Assembly (NCBI RefSeq): GCF_023502325.1
Contig: NZ_JAMFLZ010000004.1
Location: 372,001-436,000, forward strand
Reading direction: 5' to 3'
DNA: 64,000 nt
Source: Wocania_A spongiicola
GTDB lineage: Bacteria > Bacteroidota > Bacteroidia > Flavobacteriales > Flavobacteriaceae
In this document: piece by piece, positions 27,214 to 35,140 of the stretch
Numbering within the stretch: position 1 is the stretch's first letter
How the letters are laid out: every line of letters begins with the position of its first letter
Notes under the pieces: generated by a model
The model's input: only the letters and a program-made list of their open reading frames with translations
The model's database searches: none
What the model was told of the DNA's origin: nothing
Made by a program: the position numbers and the translations under genes

Positions 27214-28296
27214 ATGAAAAACAAAAATTATTATGCCATATTAATGGCAGGAGGTGTTGGTTCAAGGTTTTGGCCGGTAAGTACAGAAGAATTTCCTAAA
27301 CAGTTTCACGATATGTTGGGTACTGGTGATACACTTATTCAAAAAACATTCAATCGTTTAGCAGACTTAATTCCAAAAGAAAATATTTTCATATTAACAA
27401 ATGAGCGATATAATGATTTGGTTTTCGAACAGATTCCTGAAGTAACTAAACGTCAAGTGGTTTTAGAACCAGCTATGAGAAATACAGCTCCATGTATTTT
27501 GTATGCATCGTTAAAAATTCAAAAAGAGAATCCTGATGCAGTAATGATTGTAGCACCAAGTGATCATTGGATTGAAGATGAAAAAGCATTTTCTAAAAAT
27601 GTACAAAAAGCGTTTGATTTTTGTGCAGAAAATAATGCTTTAATGACACTTGGCATTACGCCAACATTCCCAAATACAGGTTACGGATATATTGAATTTG
27701 ACAAGACATCCGAGAAAGTAATTAAATCGGTAAATCAATTTAGAGAAAAACCAGATTATGAAACTGCAAAAACATTTATTAACCAAGGGAATTTTTTATG
27801 GAATGCAGGTATTTTTATGTGGAGTGTTAAAAGTGTTGTGCAAGCATTTAAAGATAATCAACCTACTTTATATGCCTTATTTGAAACAGGAATAGACTCA
27901 TATAATACAGATTTTGAAGACGATTTTATTCGAGATAATTATGACAAATCTGAAAACATTTCGGTTGATTATGCCATTATGGAAAAATCTAAGAATGTAT
28001 TTGTAATTGCTGCTGAATTTGATTGGAATGATTTAGGAACATGGGGAAGCTTATATGATAAATTAGATAAAGATCACTCTGGAAATGCCGTAGTAAACTC
28101 TAGAACTTTAACCGAAGATGCTTCGGGAAATATGATACGAACCAAAAACGATAAAGTTGTAGTAATCGACGGTTTACAAGATTATATTGTAGTTGATAAA
28201 GATGAAGTTTTACTTATCTATCCAAAATCAAAAGAGCAAGATATAAAAAAAGTGCTTCAAAAAGTAAAAACCACTTATGGTGACCATTTAGGGTAA
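27214..28296 (+). CDS. manC: Mannose-1-phosphate guanylyltransferase
   Basis: Makes GDP-mannose from mannose 1-phosphate and GTP for surface polysaccharide. The 360-residue single-domain form (no fused isomerase) has the nucleotide-binding signature MAGGVGSRFWPVSTEEFPKQF-type loop at residues 12-31, VVLEPAMRNTAPCILYA, the metal-binding VAPSDHWI and FLWNAGIFMWS. It is probably cotranscribed with the SprT-like gene. Gene symbol by family; other sugar nucleotidyltransferases are less likely given the PKQF motif. Confidence 0.92.
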   Translation: MKNKNYYAILMAGGVGSRFWPVSTEEFPKQFHDMLGTGDTLIQKTFNRLADLIPKENIFILTNERYNDLVFEQIPEVTKRQVVLEPAMRNTAPCILYASLKIQKENPDAVMIVAPSDHWIEDEKAFSKNVQKAFDFCAENNALMTLGITPTFPNTGYGYIEFDKTSEKVIKSVNQFREKPDYETAKTFINQGNFLWNAGIFMWSVKSVVQAFKDNQPTLYALFETGIDSYNTDFEDDFIRDNYDKSENISVDYAIMEKSKNVFVIAAEFDWNDLGTWGSLYDKLDKDHSGNAVVNSRTLTEDASGNMIRTKNDKVVVIDGLQDYIVVDKDEVLLIYPKSKEQDIKKVLQKVKTTYGDHLG

Positions 28297-28390
28297 AATG
28301 TTCTAAATAGTGTCGTTTACAATGATTATAAAAAATAATGACCTCAAATTTATTTTTTATATTCGTGTATTAGTGGCTAAAATTATATAA

Positions 28391-29866
28391 ATGGAAGAAA
28401 ATAAATTTAATTTTTCAGAAGAAGAAAATATTAAAGACAAAGCTGTAGAGCAATCTAAAGAAGCTTTAAAGAAAGACGCTCAAGGTTTATTTCAGAGTAT
28501 AAAAACCTTTATGGTTGAGCTGCTTGATTTTCGTGATGATACAGATAGAGATGCTACTATTAATGCCATAAAAGGAGATATATCCTTTAAAGGAGCTACG
28601 GCATGGATTTTAATTTGTTCCATATTTGTTGCATCGGTTGGATTAAATGCTAACTCAACAGCTGTAGTAATAGGAGCCATGTTAATTTCTCCACTAATGG
28701 GACCAATTTTAGGCGTTGGAATGTCTATAGCCATAAATGATATAGATACACTTAAAAAGTCTTTAATAAATTTAGCGACGATGATTGTGCTTAGTTTATT
28801 AACGGCGTTTATGTTTTTTAAATTCTTTCCATTAGGCAGCCAAGAAACATCAGAGCTTTTAGGCCGTGTAAAACCAGACATTCGAGATGTGTTAATTGCT
28901 TTTTTTGGTGGTTTAGCTTTAATTATTGCACGTACTAAAAAAGGTACTATTGCTTCTGTTATTTTTGGAGTAGCAATTGCAACAGCATTAATGCCACCGT
29001 TGTGTACAGCCGGTTATGGGCTCGCTATTGGTAATTGGAATTTCTTTGGAGGTGCTATGTATTTGTTTACTATTAACACAATTTTTATAGCACTTGCTAC
29101 ATTTTTAGTGTTAAAGTTGTTACGCTTCCCGATGCTAAAATATGTTAATTCTAAAAAGAGAAAACGTATTGCTCAATTAGCTTCTTTATTAGCAATAATT
29201 GTTATGTTTAGAGCAGGTTGGACATTTTGGGAGGTTTATCAGTATAGCGGAATAGAAAACGACTATAATAAATTTAAGAAAGTTGAAATAGAAAACAATC
29301 GTGAATTGTGGTTTCAAAATGGAACTTTTGATGAAGAAACAAAAATAATCAAACTATATTTTAACGGTGAAATTAACAATGCTACTGAAGCAGATTTAAG
29401 AAACGAAGTTAAACAGTATGAAAAAATTAAAGATTTCGAATTAGAAATTTATGGAAATAAAAACAGAAGTTTTGATAAAATATCTGATGCTTACGATAGG
29501 GCTATTACTGATTTAGATAAAAAGGATAATATAATTTCTGGTCTCCAAAAACAGATTGCTGGGTTGCAAGTTGAGATTACAGATTTAAATAAAATAATAG
29601 AAAGCAATAACAATCAAAACACAGCAGTTTCTTTTACTAATTTGTCTCGAGATGCCAAAGTAAGGTTTAGTGATCTACAATACTTCGGATATGCTAAAAT
29701 GCTTGAATCAAATGATTTTATAAAAGTTGATACTATAACAGTAGCAAATATAAAATGGAGGTCTTCTTTGAAAGATAGCATGAAGGTTGTTAAAGAAAAG
29801 GAACTAAAAACCTGGTTAAAGCAAAGATTAAAGCTTGATACTTTAGTTGTTAAACGAGCTAATTAG
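28391..29866 (+). CDS. DUF389 family membrane protein
   Basis: A 491-residue inner-membrane protein. The N-terminal cytoplasmic part is followed by the DUF389 core (about 65-290) with GLNANSTAVVIGAMLISPLM, GPILGVGMSIAINDIDTLKK, RVKPDIRDVLIAFFGGLALI and ATALMPPLCTAGYGLAIGNW, five to six membrane helices. A soluble C-terminal domain ends with a short coiled coil (about 375-405, KKDNIISGLQKQIAGLQVEI). The function of the family is not established. A promoter-like TATATTCG (one mismatch) lies 25 bp upstream at 28358-28365. Confidence 0.88.
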   Translation: MEENKFNFSEEENIKDKAVEQSKEALKKDAQGLFQSIKTFMVELLDFRDDTDRDATINAIKGDISFKGATAWILICSIFVASVGLNANSTAVVIGAMLISPLMGPILGVGMSIAINDIDTLKKSLINLATMIVLSLLTAFMFFKFFPLGSQETSELLGRVKPDIRDVLIAFFGGLALIIARTKKGTIASVIFGVAIATALMPPLCTAGYGLAIGNWNFFGGAMYLFTINTIFIALATFLVLKLLRFPMLKYVNSKKRKRIAQLASLLAIIVMFRAGWTFWEVYQYSGIENDYNKFKKVEIENNRELWFQNGTFDEETKIIKLYFNGEINNATEADLRNEVKQYEKIKDFELEIYGNKNRSFDKISDAYDRAITDLDKKDNIISGLQKQIAGLQVEITDLNKIIESNNNQNTAVSFTNLSRDAKVRFSDLQYFGYAKMLESNDFIKVDTITVANIKWRSSLKDSMKVVKEKELKTWLKQRLKLDTLVVKRAN

Positions 29867-30023
29867 AGATTGTTAGTGTTATTAAGATTAACTCATTTTG
29901 ATTAAATTATTGAAGTTTGTTTTGCTTACGCATTAAAAATAAAAAGCATTAGGCAACTATTTAATAAGTTTGAACGTCTTAATAAATAGAGACCAACTTA
30001 TTAAGTTTTTAAATCAATTTATT

Positions 30024-30890
30024 ATGAAAAATAGCACCTTCTTAATATTAATTATTTTTTTAATCTTTAGCTGTAGTAAAAAACAAGAAAAAAAGCAGAC
30101 AGAACTTATTGTAGCTCCAAAAAAGAAAGAAGCTTTATTGATAGGGACATTTCATTATAATAACCCTGGAGCTGATGTTATAAAAACAAAATCTTTTAAT
30201 ATCCTTAGCGAGAAATCACAGAATGAATTGAAGGAAATAAGTTCAAGTATTAAAAAATACAATCCAACTAAAATATTTGTAGAATGGTCATATAAAGAGC
30301 AAAAAGAATTGGATTCATTATATCAACTATATCTTAATAATCAATATTTTACTAATGCTAGTCTTTCAGATTTTTATCTTAAAAATGAAATATTTCAATT
30401 AGCTTTTAGAATAGCCAAAGAAAGCAATCTAAAAAAAGTTTATGGTGTAGATTATACAGGAACAGATTTTCCGTTTGATGATGTTATGAGAGATATCGTA
30501 GAGAATAATCAATATGAACTTGAAGCAAAAATAGAAAAAGGTATTTCAAGGTTTACTCAAGAGTTTGACAGTAAAATTGAATCAGGAACATCACTTACAG
30601 AACTTACTACTTTTCTAAATAGTTCAGAAATGCGTTCTTTTTCTAATTATTTTCACAATAATTTAATGTTGTTGGCTGGTGCTCCAAATGATTTTTCAGG
30701 ACCATTATTAACTTCTGAATGGTATAAAAGAAATTTGCATATGTGGTCTCTAATTCAAAAACATACTAAAGAATCTGATGAAAGAATTATGGTTTTGGTT
30801 GGAGCAAGTCATGCAGCAATGTTTGAGTTGTTTATTAAAGAAAACAAACTTTGGAAAGTGAAAGAATTAGAGGATATTTTAGTGCGATAA
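30024..30890 (+). CDS. TraB/DUF5694-like lipoprotein
   Basis: A 288-residue lipoprotein: ATG at 30024 gives MKNSTFLILIIFLIFSCSKK with a lipobox Cys at about residue 17 (a longer in-frame reading from 29970 lacks a signal, so it was rejected). The mature part has the fold hallmarks of TraB/PrgY-like proteins: LLIGTFHYNNPGAD, NPTKIFVEW (a Glu after a strand), VYGVDYTG and the late VLVGASHAAMFELF. Metal-dependent hydrolase activity is a family-level guess. No operon partner is apparent; it converges with the ABC transporter pair. Confidence 0.75.
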   Translation: MKNSTFLILIIFLIFSCSKKQEKKQTELIVAPKKKEALLIGTFHYNNPGADVIKTKSFNILSEKSQNELKEISSSIKKYNPTKIFVEWSYKEQKELDSLYQLYLNNQYFTNASLSDFYLKNEIFQLAFRIAKESNLKKVYGVDYTGTDFPFDDVMRDIVENNQYELEAKIEKGISRFTQEFDSKIESGTSLTELTTFLNSSEMRSFSNYFHNNLMLLAGAPNDFSGPLLTSEWYKRNLHMWSLIQKHTKESDERIMVLVGASHAAMFELFIKENKLWKVKELEDILVR

Positions 30891-30930
30891 AGAAGATTAA
30901 TAAGCTTCATTAATTTCTAAATTAATCGAA

Positions 30931-31698
30931 TTATTTATTCTCTTCAATATACATTTTACGCACTTTTTTAAATAAGTTAGAAGAGTACACAAAGTCAGTT
31001 ACCACTTCATTATCAGTTTTAAAAATAGTTTCTTTTGAGCCTTCCCATGCCTTAAGCCCCTCTTTTAAAAACACAATTTTTTCACCAATTTCCATTACCG
31101 AATTCATATCATGCGAATTTATAACTGTAGTTATTTGGTATTCGTCTGTAATTTCCTGAATTAAGTTATCAATAACGATAGCTGTTTTTGGGTCTAAACC
31201 AGAATTTGGTTCGTCACAAAATAAATATTTAGGATTATTTACTATAGCACGTGCAATAGCTACACGTTTTTGCATACCACCTGAAGCTTCGCTAGGCATT
31301 TTTCCATGAGCATCATCAAGGTTTACACGTTTTAAAACAAAATCTACACGATCTTCCATTTCACTTTTATTTAGATTAGTAAACATCTGTAACGGAAACA
31401 TAACGTTTTGAGCAATTGTCATAGAATCAAATAAGGCGCTTCCTTGAAAAACCATACCGATTTCTGCACGTAAATCACGTTTTTGATCTTCAGTCAATTG
31501 CGAAAATATTTTTCCATCGTAAGCTATAGTACCTTCTTCATATTCAAATAAACCTAGTAAGCACTTTAAAAAAACTGTTTTACCAGAACCACTTTGCCCA
31601 ATGATGAGGTTGGTTTTTCCTTTTTCAAAAGATGTACTAATGCCTTTTAAAACATCAACACCACTAAACGATTTATGTAAATTTTTAACCTCTATCAT
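30931..31698 (-). CDS. ABC transporter ATP-binding protein, MlaF-like
   Basis: A 255-residue ATPase of the lipid-trafficking Mla type. Walker A is GQSGSGKT, the signature is ASGGMQKRVAIARA, Walker B is YLFCDEPNSGLDP, and the H-loop is in VINSHDMNSVM. The ATG at 31698 overlaps the stop of the permease gene by 4 bp (ATGA), so the two are translationally coupled. A longer reading from 31758 runs inside the permease and was rejected. No MCE (MlaD) gene follows in this window. Confidence 0.9.
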   Translation of the reverse strand: MIEVKNLHKSFSGVDVLKGISTSFEKGKTNLIIGQSGSGKTVFLKCLLGLFEYEEGTIAYDGKIFSQLTEDQKRDLRAEIGMVFQGSALFDSMTIAQNVMFPLQMFTNLNKSEMEDRVDFVLKRVNLDDAHGKMPSEASGGMQKRVAIARAIVNNPKYLFCDEPNSGLDPKTAIVIDNLIQEITDEYQITTVINSHDMNSVMEIGEKIVFLKEGLKAWEGSKETIFKTDNEVVTDFVYSSNLFKKVRKMYIEENK

Positions 31699-32435
31699 TG
31701 CCCTAACATCATATCTGTTAATATGTAATTCAATAAAATAATAACCACCGATGTCCAAACAAAAGAGGTTGTACTGGCTTTACCAACTTCAAGCGCACCA
31801 CCTTTCATGTAATAGCCATGAAAGGATGGAATGGTTGCTAAAACAAAAGCAAAAATAAAGGTTTTAACAAACGAATAGGCCACATGGAAGGCATTAAAAT
31901 CGGTTTGTAATCCAAGAATATAATCTGCCAAAGATGTATAACCACCAAAAACACAAGCAGCCATACCTCCTAAAATACCTAAAAACATTCCGATAGCAAT
32001 GGCAAAAGGATATAGCATTAGCGCCACTGTTTTAGGGAAAACAAGATAATTTAAAGAGTTGATTCCCATAACCTCTAAAGCATCAATTTGTTCAGTAACA
32101 CGCATTGTTCCTATGCTAGAAGTTATAAATGAACCCACTTTACCAGCCATAATAATTGAGGTAAACGTTGGTGCGAATTCTAAAATAACAGATTGCCTTG
32201 TTGCAAAACCAACCAAGTATTTTGGAATTAGTGGATTGCTAATATTTAATGCAGTCTGGATAGTAATTACACCACCTACAAAAAATGATATAAATGCAAT
32301 AATACCTAATGATCCAATAATTAAATCGTCAATATCTTTTAGGATTAATGTTTTCATTACAGACCATTTAGTGGGCTTGCGAAACATTTCTGCAATCATT
32401 AAAAAATAAGATCCAATATTATGAAGGTATGTCAT
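31695..32435 (-). CDS. MlaE-family ABC transporter permease
   Basis: A 246-residue inner-membrane permease that works with the MlaF-like ATPase in moving phospholipids between membranes. Typical segments are FFVGGVITIQTALNISNPLI, FAPTFTSIIMAGKVGSFITS, TMRVTEQIDALEVMGINSLN and the C-terminal GALEVGKASTTSFVWTSVVI. I chose the ATG at 32435 (MTYLHNIGSYFLMIAEMFRK), the usual family start; the frame stays open to 32594 but those residues are poorly conserved and would overlap the divergent gene. Confidence 0.88.
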   Translation of the reverse strand: MTYLHNIGSYFLMIAEMFRKPTKWSVMKTLILKDIDDLIIGSLGIIAFISFFVGGVITIQTALNISNPLIPKYLVGFATRQSVILEFAPTFTSIIMAGKVGSFITSSIGTMRVTEQIDALEVMGINSLNYLVFPKTVALMLYPFAIAIGMFLGILGGMAACVFGGYTSLADYILGLQTDFNAFHVAYSFVKTFIFAFVLATIPSFHGYYMKGGALEVGKASTTSFVWTSVVIILLNYILTDMMLGQ

Positions 32436-32513
32436 ATAAAAATTTGTTAGTGCTAAAGTAAAAAAAGTTATAGAATTTAGCCTTAATTTTAAAATATCAT
32501 ATTTTAAAATATG

Positions 32514-32521
32514 TATTTTTG
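32514..32521 (+). promoter_or_regulatory. Predicted -7 box for the pafA-like gene
   Basis: TATTTTTG, an exact TAnnTTTG match, 20 bp before the ATG at 32542, in the divergent gap with the mlaE-like gene. The same gap holds a self-complementary AAAATAT/ATATTTT stretch at about 32491-32507. Confidence 0.6.
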
Positions 32522-32541
32522 ATCTTATAAATTTTTTAATC

Positions 32542-34209
32542 ATGCTAAAAAACGTAGTACCTTTTTTTTTAATTATTTTTTTATATAATTCCACTTTTGC
32601 TCAAAGACCTAGAGTGAAAAAGCAGAAAACTAAAGTAGAAACAATTAATTCTAGACCTAAATTAGTAGTAGGTGTTGTAGTAGATCAAATGAGGTATGAC
32701 TATTTAACACGTTTTGAAAATAAATATGGAGATGGCGGGTTTAAACGTATGATGAATGATGGTTTTAATTGTAAAAACAACCATTTTAACTATGTGCCAA
32801 CGTATACAGGGCCAGGACACACATCAATATACACAGGAACAACACCAAAATATCATGGTATTATTAGTAATGATTGGTATGATAAAGAATTAAAAGACTG
32901 GGTTTATTGTGCAGGAGATACTACTGTGCAATCTGTAGGTACAACTGAAAAATCTGGACAAATGTCTCCACACAGAATGAAGACAACGACGTTTGCTGAT
33001 GAGAATAGATTATTTACTCAGCTTAGAGGAAAAACAATTGGTATTTCAATTAAAGATAGAGGAGCCATTTTACCAGCAGGTCATTCTGCAAATGCAGCTT
33101 TTTGGTTTCAAGGAGGAAAAGAAGGATCTTGGATTTCAAGTACATATTATATGAATAGTTTACCAAAATGGGTTAACGATTTTAACGCTTCAGATATAGC
33201 CGAGTCTTACTTTAAAGTTTGGAATACTTTATATGATATTGATACATATATTGAGAGCGGAAGTGATTTGAATAATTTTGAAGGTGGGTTTGTTGGTAAA
33301 GAAACAGCAACATTTCCTTATGATTTAGCTGTTTTGAAGAATGATAATAATGGTTTCGATATTTTAAAATCGACGGCTTATGGTAATAGTTTGACAACAG
33401 ATTTTGCAATAGCATCTCTTGATGGCGAACAATTAGGGAAAGATAATATTACCGATGTATTAACAGTGAGTTTTTCATCAACAGATTATGTGGGTCATAA
33501 CTTTGGTGTTAACTCAAAAGAAGTAGAAGACACCTATCTTAGATTGGATAAAGATTTAGAGCGTTTATTTAATGCTTTGGATGATAAAGTAGGCAAAGGA
33601 GAATATACGATATTTTTAACTGCCGACCATGGAGCAATAGATGTTCCGTCTTATTTGCAGACTTTAAAAATACCATCAGGATACATAGATAATTCGCAGA
33701 GAAAGGAAAAGTTTCAAAAATTCCTAATAGATACTTATGGTGACAAAGATATTGTCGAAAATATTAGTAATAATCAAATCTTCTTAAATAGGGAAAAGAT
33801 TAAAACATTAGGATTAAACCTTGAAGAAGTGCAACAAGCTATAGTTAATGAACAAATTAACTATAAGCATATTTCAAAAGCGTATACAGCTCATACTATG
33901 AGCTCTACTAATTTTACAACAGGTATTGAAGCATTATTGCAAAGAGGATATAATCAAAAACGTTCTGGAGATGTTATTTTGGTAAATGATCCTGCATACA
34001 TAAATTATCATGTAACAGGATCTACACATGGTAGTAGTTTAAATTACGATACACACGTTCCGTTATTATTTTTTGGTAAAGGAATTAAACCTGGGCATAC
34101 ACTTAAAAAAACAGAAGTAACCGATATTGCACCAACCATGTCTGCTTTGTTAGGAATCAGTTTCCCTAATGGTGCTATTGGAAAACCATTAGACTTTGTG
34201 CTAGATTAA
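32542..34209 (+). CDS. pafA: PafA-type alkaline phosphatase
   Basis: An exported phosphomonoesterase of the alkaline phosphatase superfamily (555 residues) with a signal peptide ending STFAQ (about residue 21). By comparison with characterised PafA the nucleophile is Thr 89 in VPTYTGPGHTSIYTG, first metal ligand Asp 48 in VVVDQMRYD, an active-site Asn in IISNDWYD (110), and the Lys/Arg pair in ISIKDRGAI. Further metal ligands are in FSSTDYVGHNFG, LTADHGA and GSTHGSSLNYDTHVPL. It is expected to release phosphate from monoesters in the periplasm. The nuclease gene follows 11 bp later. Confidence 0.9.
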   Translation: MLKNVVPFFLIIFLYNSTFAQRPRVKKQKTKVETINSRPKLVVGVVVDQMRYDYLTRFENKYGDGGFKRMMNDGFNCKNNHFNYVPTYTGPGHTSIYTGTTPKYHGIISNDWYDKELKDWVYCAGDTTVQSVGTTEKSGQMSPHRMKTTTFADENRLFTQLRGKTIGISIKDRGAILPAGHSANAAFWFQGGKEGSWISSTYYMNSLPKWVNDFNASDIAESYFKVWNTLYDIDTYIESGSDLNNFEGGFVGKETATFPYDLAVLKNDNNGFDILKSTAYGNSLTTDFAIASLDGEQLGKDNITDVLTVSFSSTDYVGHNFGVNSKEVEDTYLRLDKDLERLFNALDDKVGKGEYTIFLTADHGAIDVPSYLQTLKIPSGYIDNSQRKEKFQKFLIDTYGDKDIVENISNNQIFLNREKIKTLGLNLEEVQQAIVNEQINYKHISKAYTAHTMSSTNFTTGIEALLQRGYNQKRSGDVILVNDPAYINYHVTGSTHGSSLNYDTHVPLLFFGKGIKPGHTLKKTEVTDIAPTMSALLGISFPNGAIGKPLDFVLD

Positions 34210-34220
34210 ATTTATCATAA

Positions 34221-35027
34221 TTGAATAAGAAAACAGTTTATTCGTTGTTAGCTATTTTACTCCTTTTAGGTGTTTATGGTTACGAACACTTTTTAAATGA
34301 AGATGAGAAAGCTGAAATTATTTATGAAGGTAAATCGACAAAAAAAGAAACTAACGAATATTTCTTACCAACAAGTACAACGGGGCAAGTAATTCATCAT
34401 AAAGGGTATTCGTTATCATATAGTGAACCACACGAACAAGCCGAATGGGTGGCATACGAACTGAAGAAATCTCATCTTTCAAACACAAATTTCAAACGGC
34501 CATATTTCGAAATTGACAAGGCTGTAAAAACTGGGGCTGCTAATTGGCGTAATTATAAAAAGTCTGGGTATGATCGCGGACATTTGTGCCCTGCAGGAGA
34601 TAGACGTTATAATCAACTTGCGCATGACGAAACTTTTTTAACTAGTAATATTAGCCCGCAGGAACATAAATTTAATTCGGGCATTTGGAATACTTTAGAA
34701 CAAAAGGTACGTTACTGGGCAAGTAAGTACGATGGTGTTTTTGTAATAACGGGAGGTGTTTTAAGTGGTAAAATGGAAACTATTGGAGTTGAAGAGGTTT
34801 CTGTACCTAACCAATTTTATAAAGTATTAATTGATAATAATTCTGGTGAAACAAAAATAATCGCATTTTTAATACCGCATAAAAATTCTAATAAACCTTT
34901 ATACGAATTTGTAGTTCCTGTCGACACCATTGAAAAATTGACAGGAATTGATTTTTTTCCTCAGTTAGATGATAATATTGAAGATAGACTAGAGGCCTCT
35001 AGTAGTTATAAAGCTTGGAGCTTTTAA
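34221..35027 (+). CDS. Exported DNA/RNA non-specific endonuclease (NucA/NUC1 family)
   Basis: A 268-residue beta-beta-alpha-metal nuclease. The DRGH motif (GYDRGHLCPAGDR, catalytic His about 121), the metal-binding Asn region (FLTSNISPQEHKFNSGIWN) and FVITGGVL are intact. An N-terminal hydrophobic segment (about 5-20) acts as an uncleaved anchor or a signal peptide. No ATG is available, so the start is TTG at 34221. The gene lies 11 bp after pafA and before a terminator, so both are one operon. Confidence 0.9.
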   Translation: MNKKTVYSLLAILLLLGVYGYEHFLNEDEKAEIIYEGKSTKKETNEYFLPTSTTGQVIHHKGYSLSYSEPHEQAEWVAYELKKSHLSNTNFKRPYFEIDKAVKTGAANWRNYKKSGYDRGHLCPAGDRRYNQLAHDETFLTSNISPQEHKFNSGIWNTLEQKVRYWASKYDGVFVITGGVLSGKMETIGVEEVSVPNQFYKVLIDNNSGETKIIAFLIPHKNSNKPLYEFVVPVDTIEKLTGIDFFPQLDDNIEDRLEASSSYKAWSF

Positions 35028-35060
35028 TTAAAGTCTTACATAGATACTATAATATTAAAA

Positions 35061-35098
35061 ATCAAAATGTTAGCTGTCTAACATTTTGATTTTTTTTT
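35061..35098 (+). terminator. Intrinsic terminator after pafA-nuclease
   Basis: A perfect 13-bp stem (35061-35073 with 35078-35090, ATCAAAATGTTAG and its complement), loop CTGT and eight T. Confidence 0.93.
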
Positions 35099-35140
35099 AC
35101 CTCATAGCTTTACAAGAATTAATTAATCAATAATTTTATT

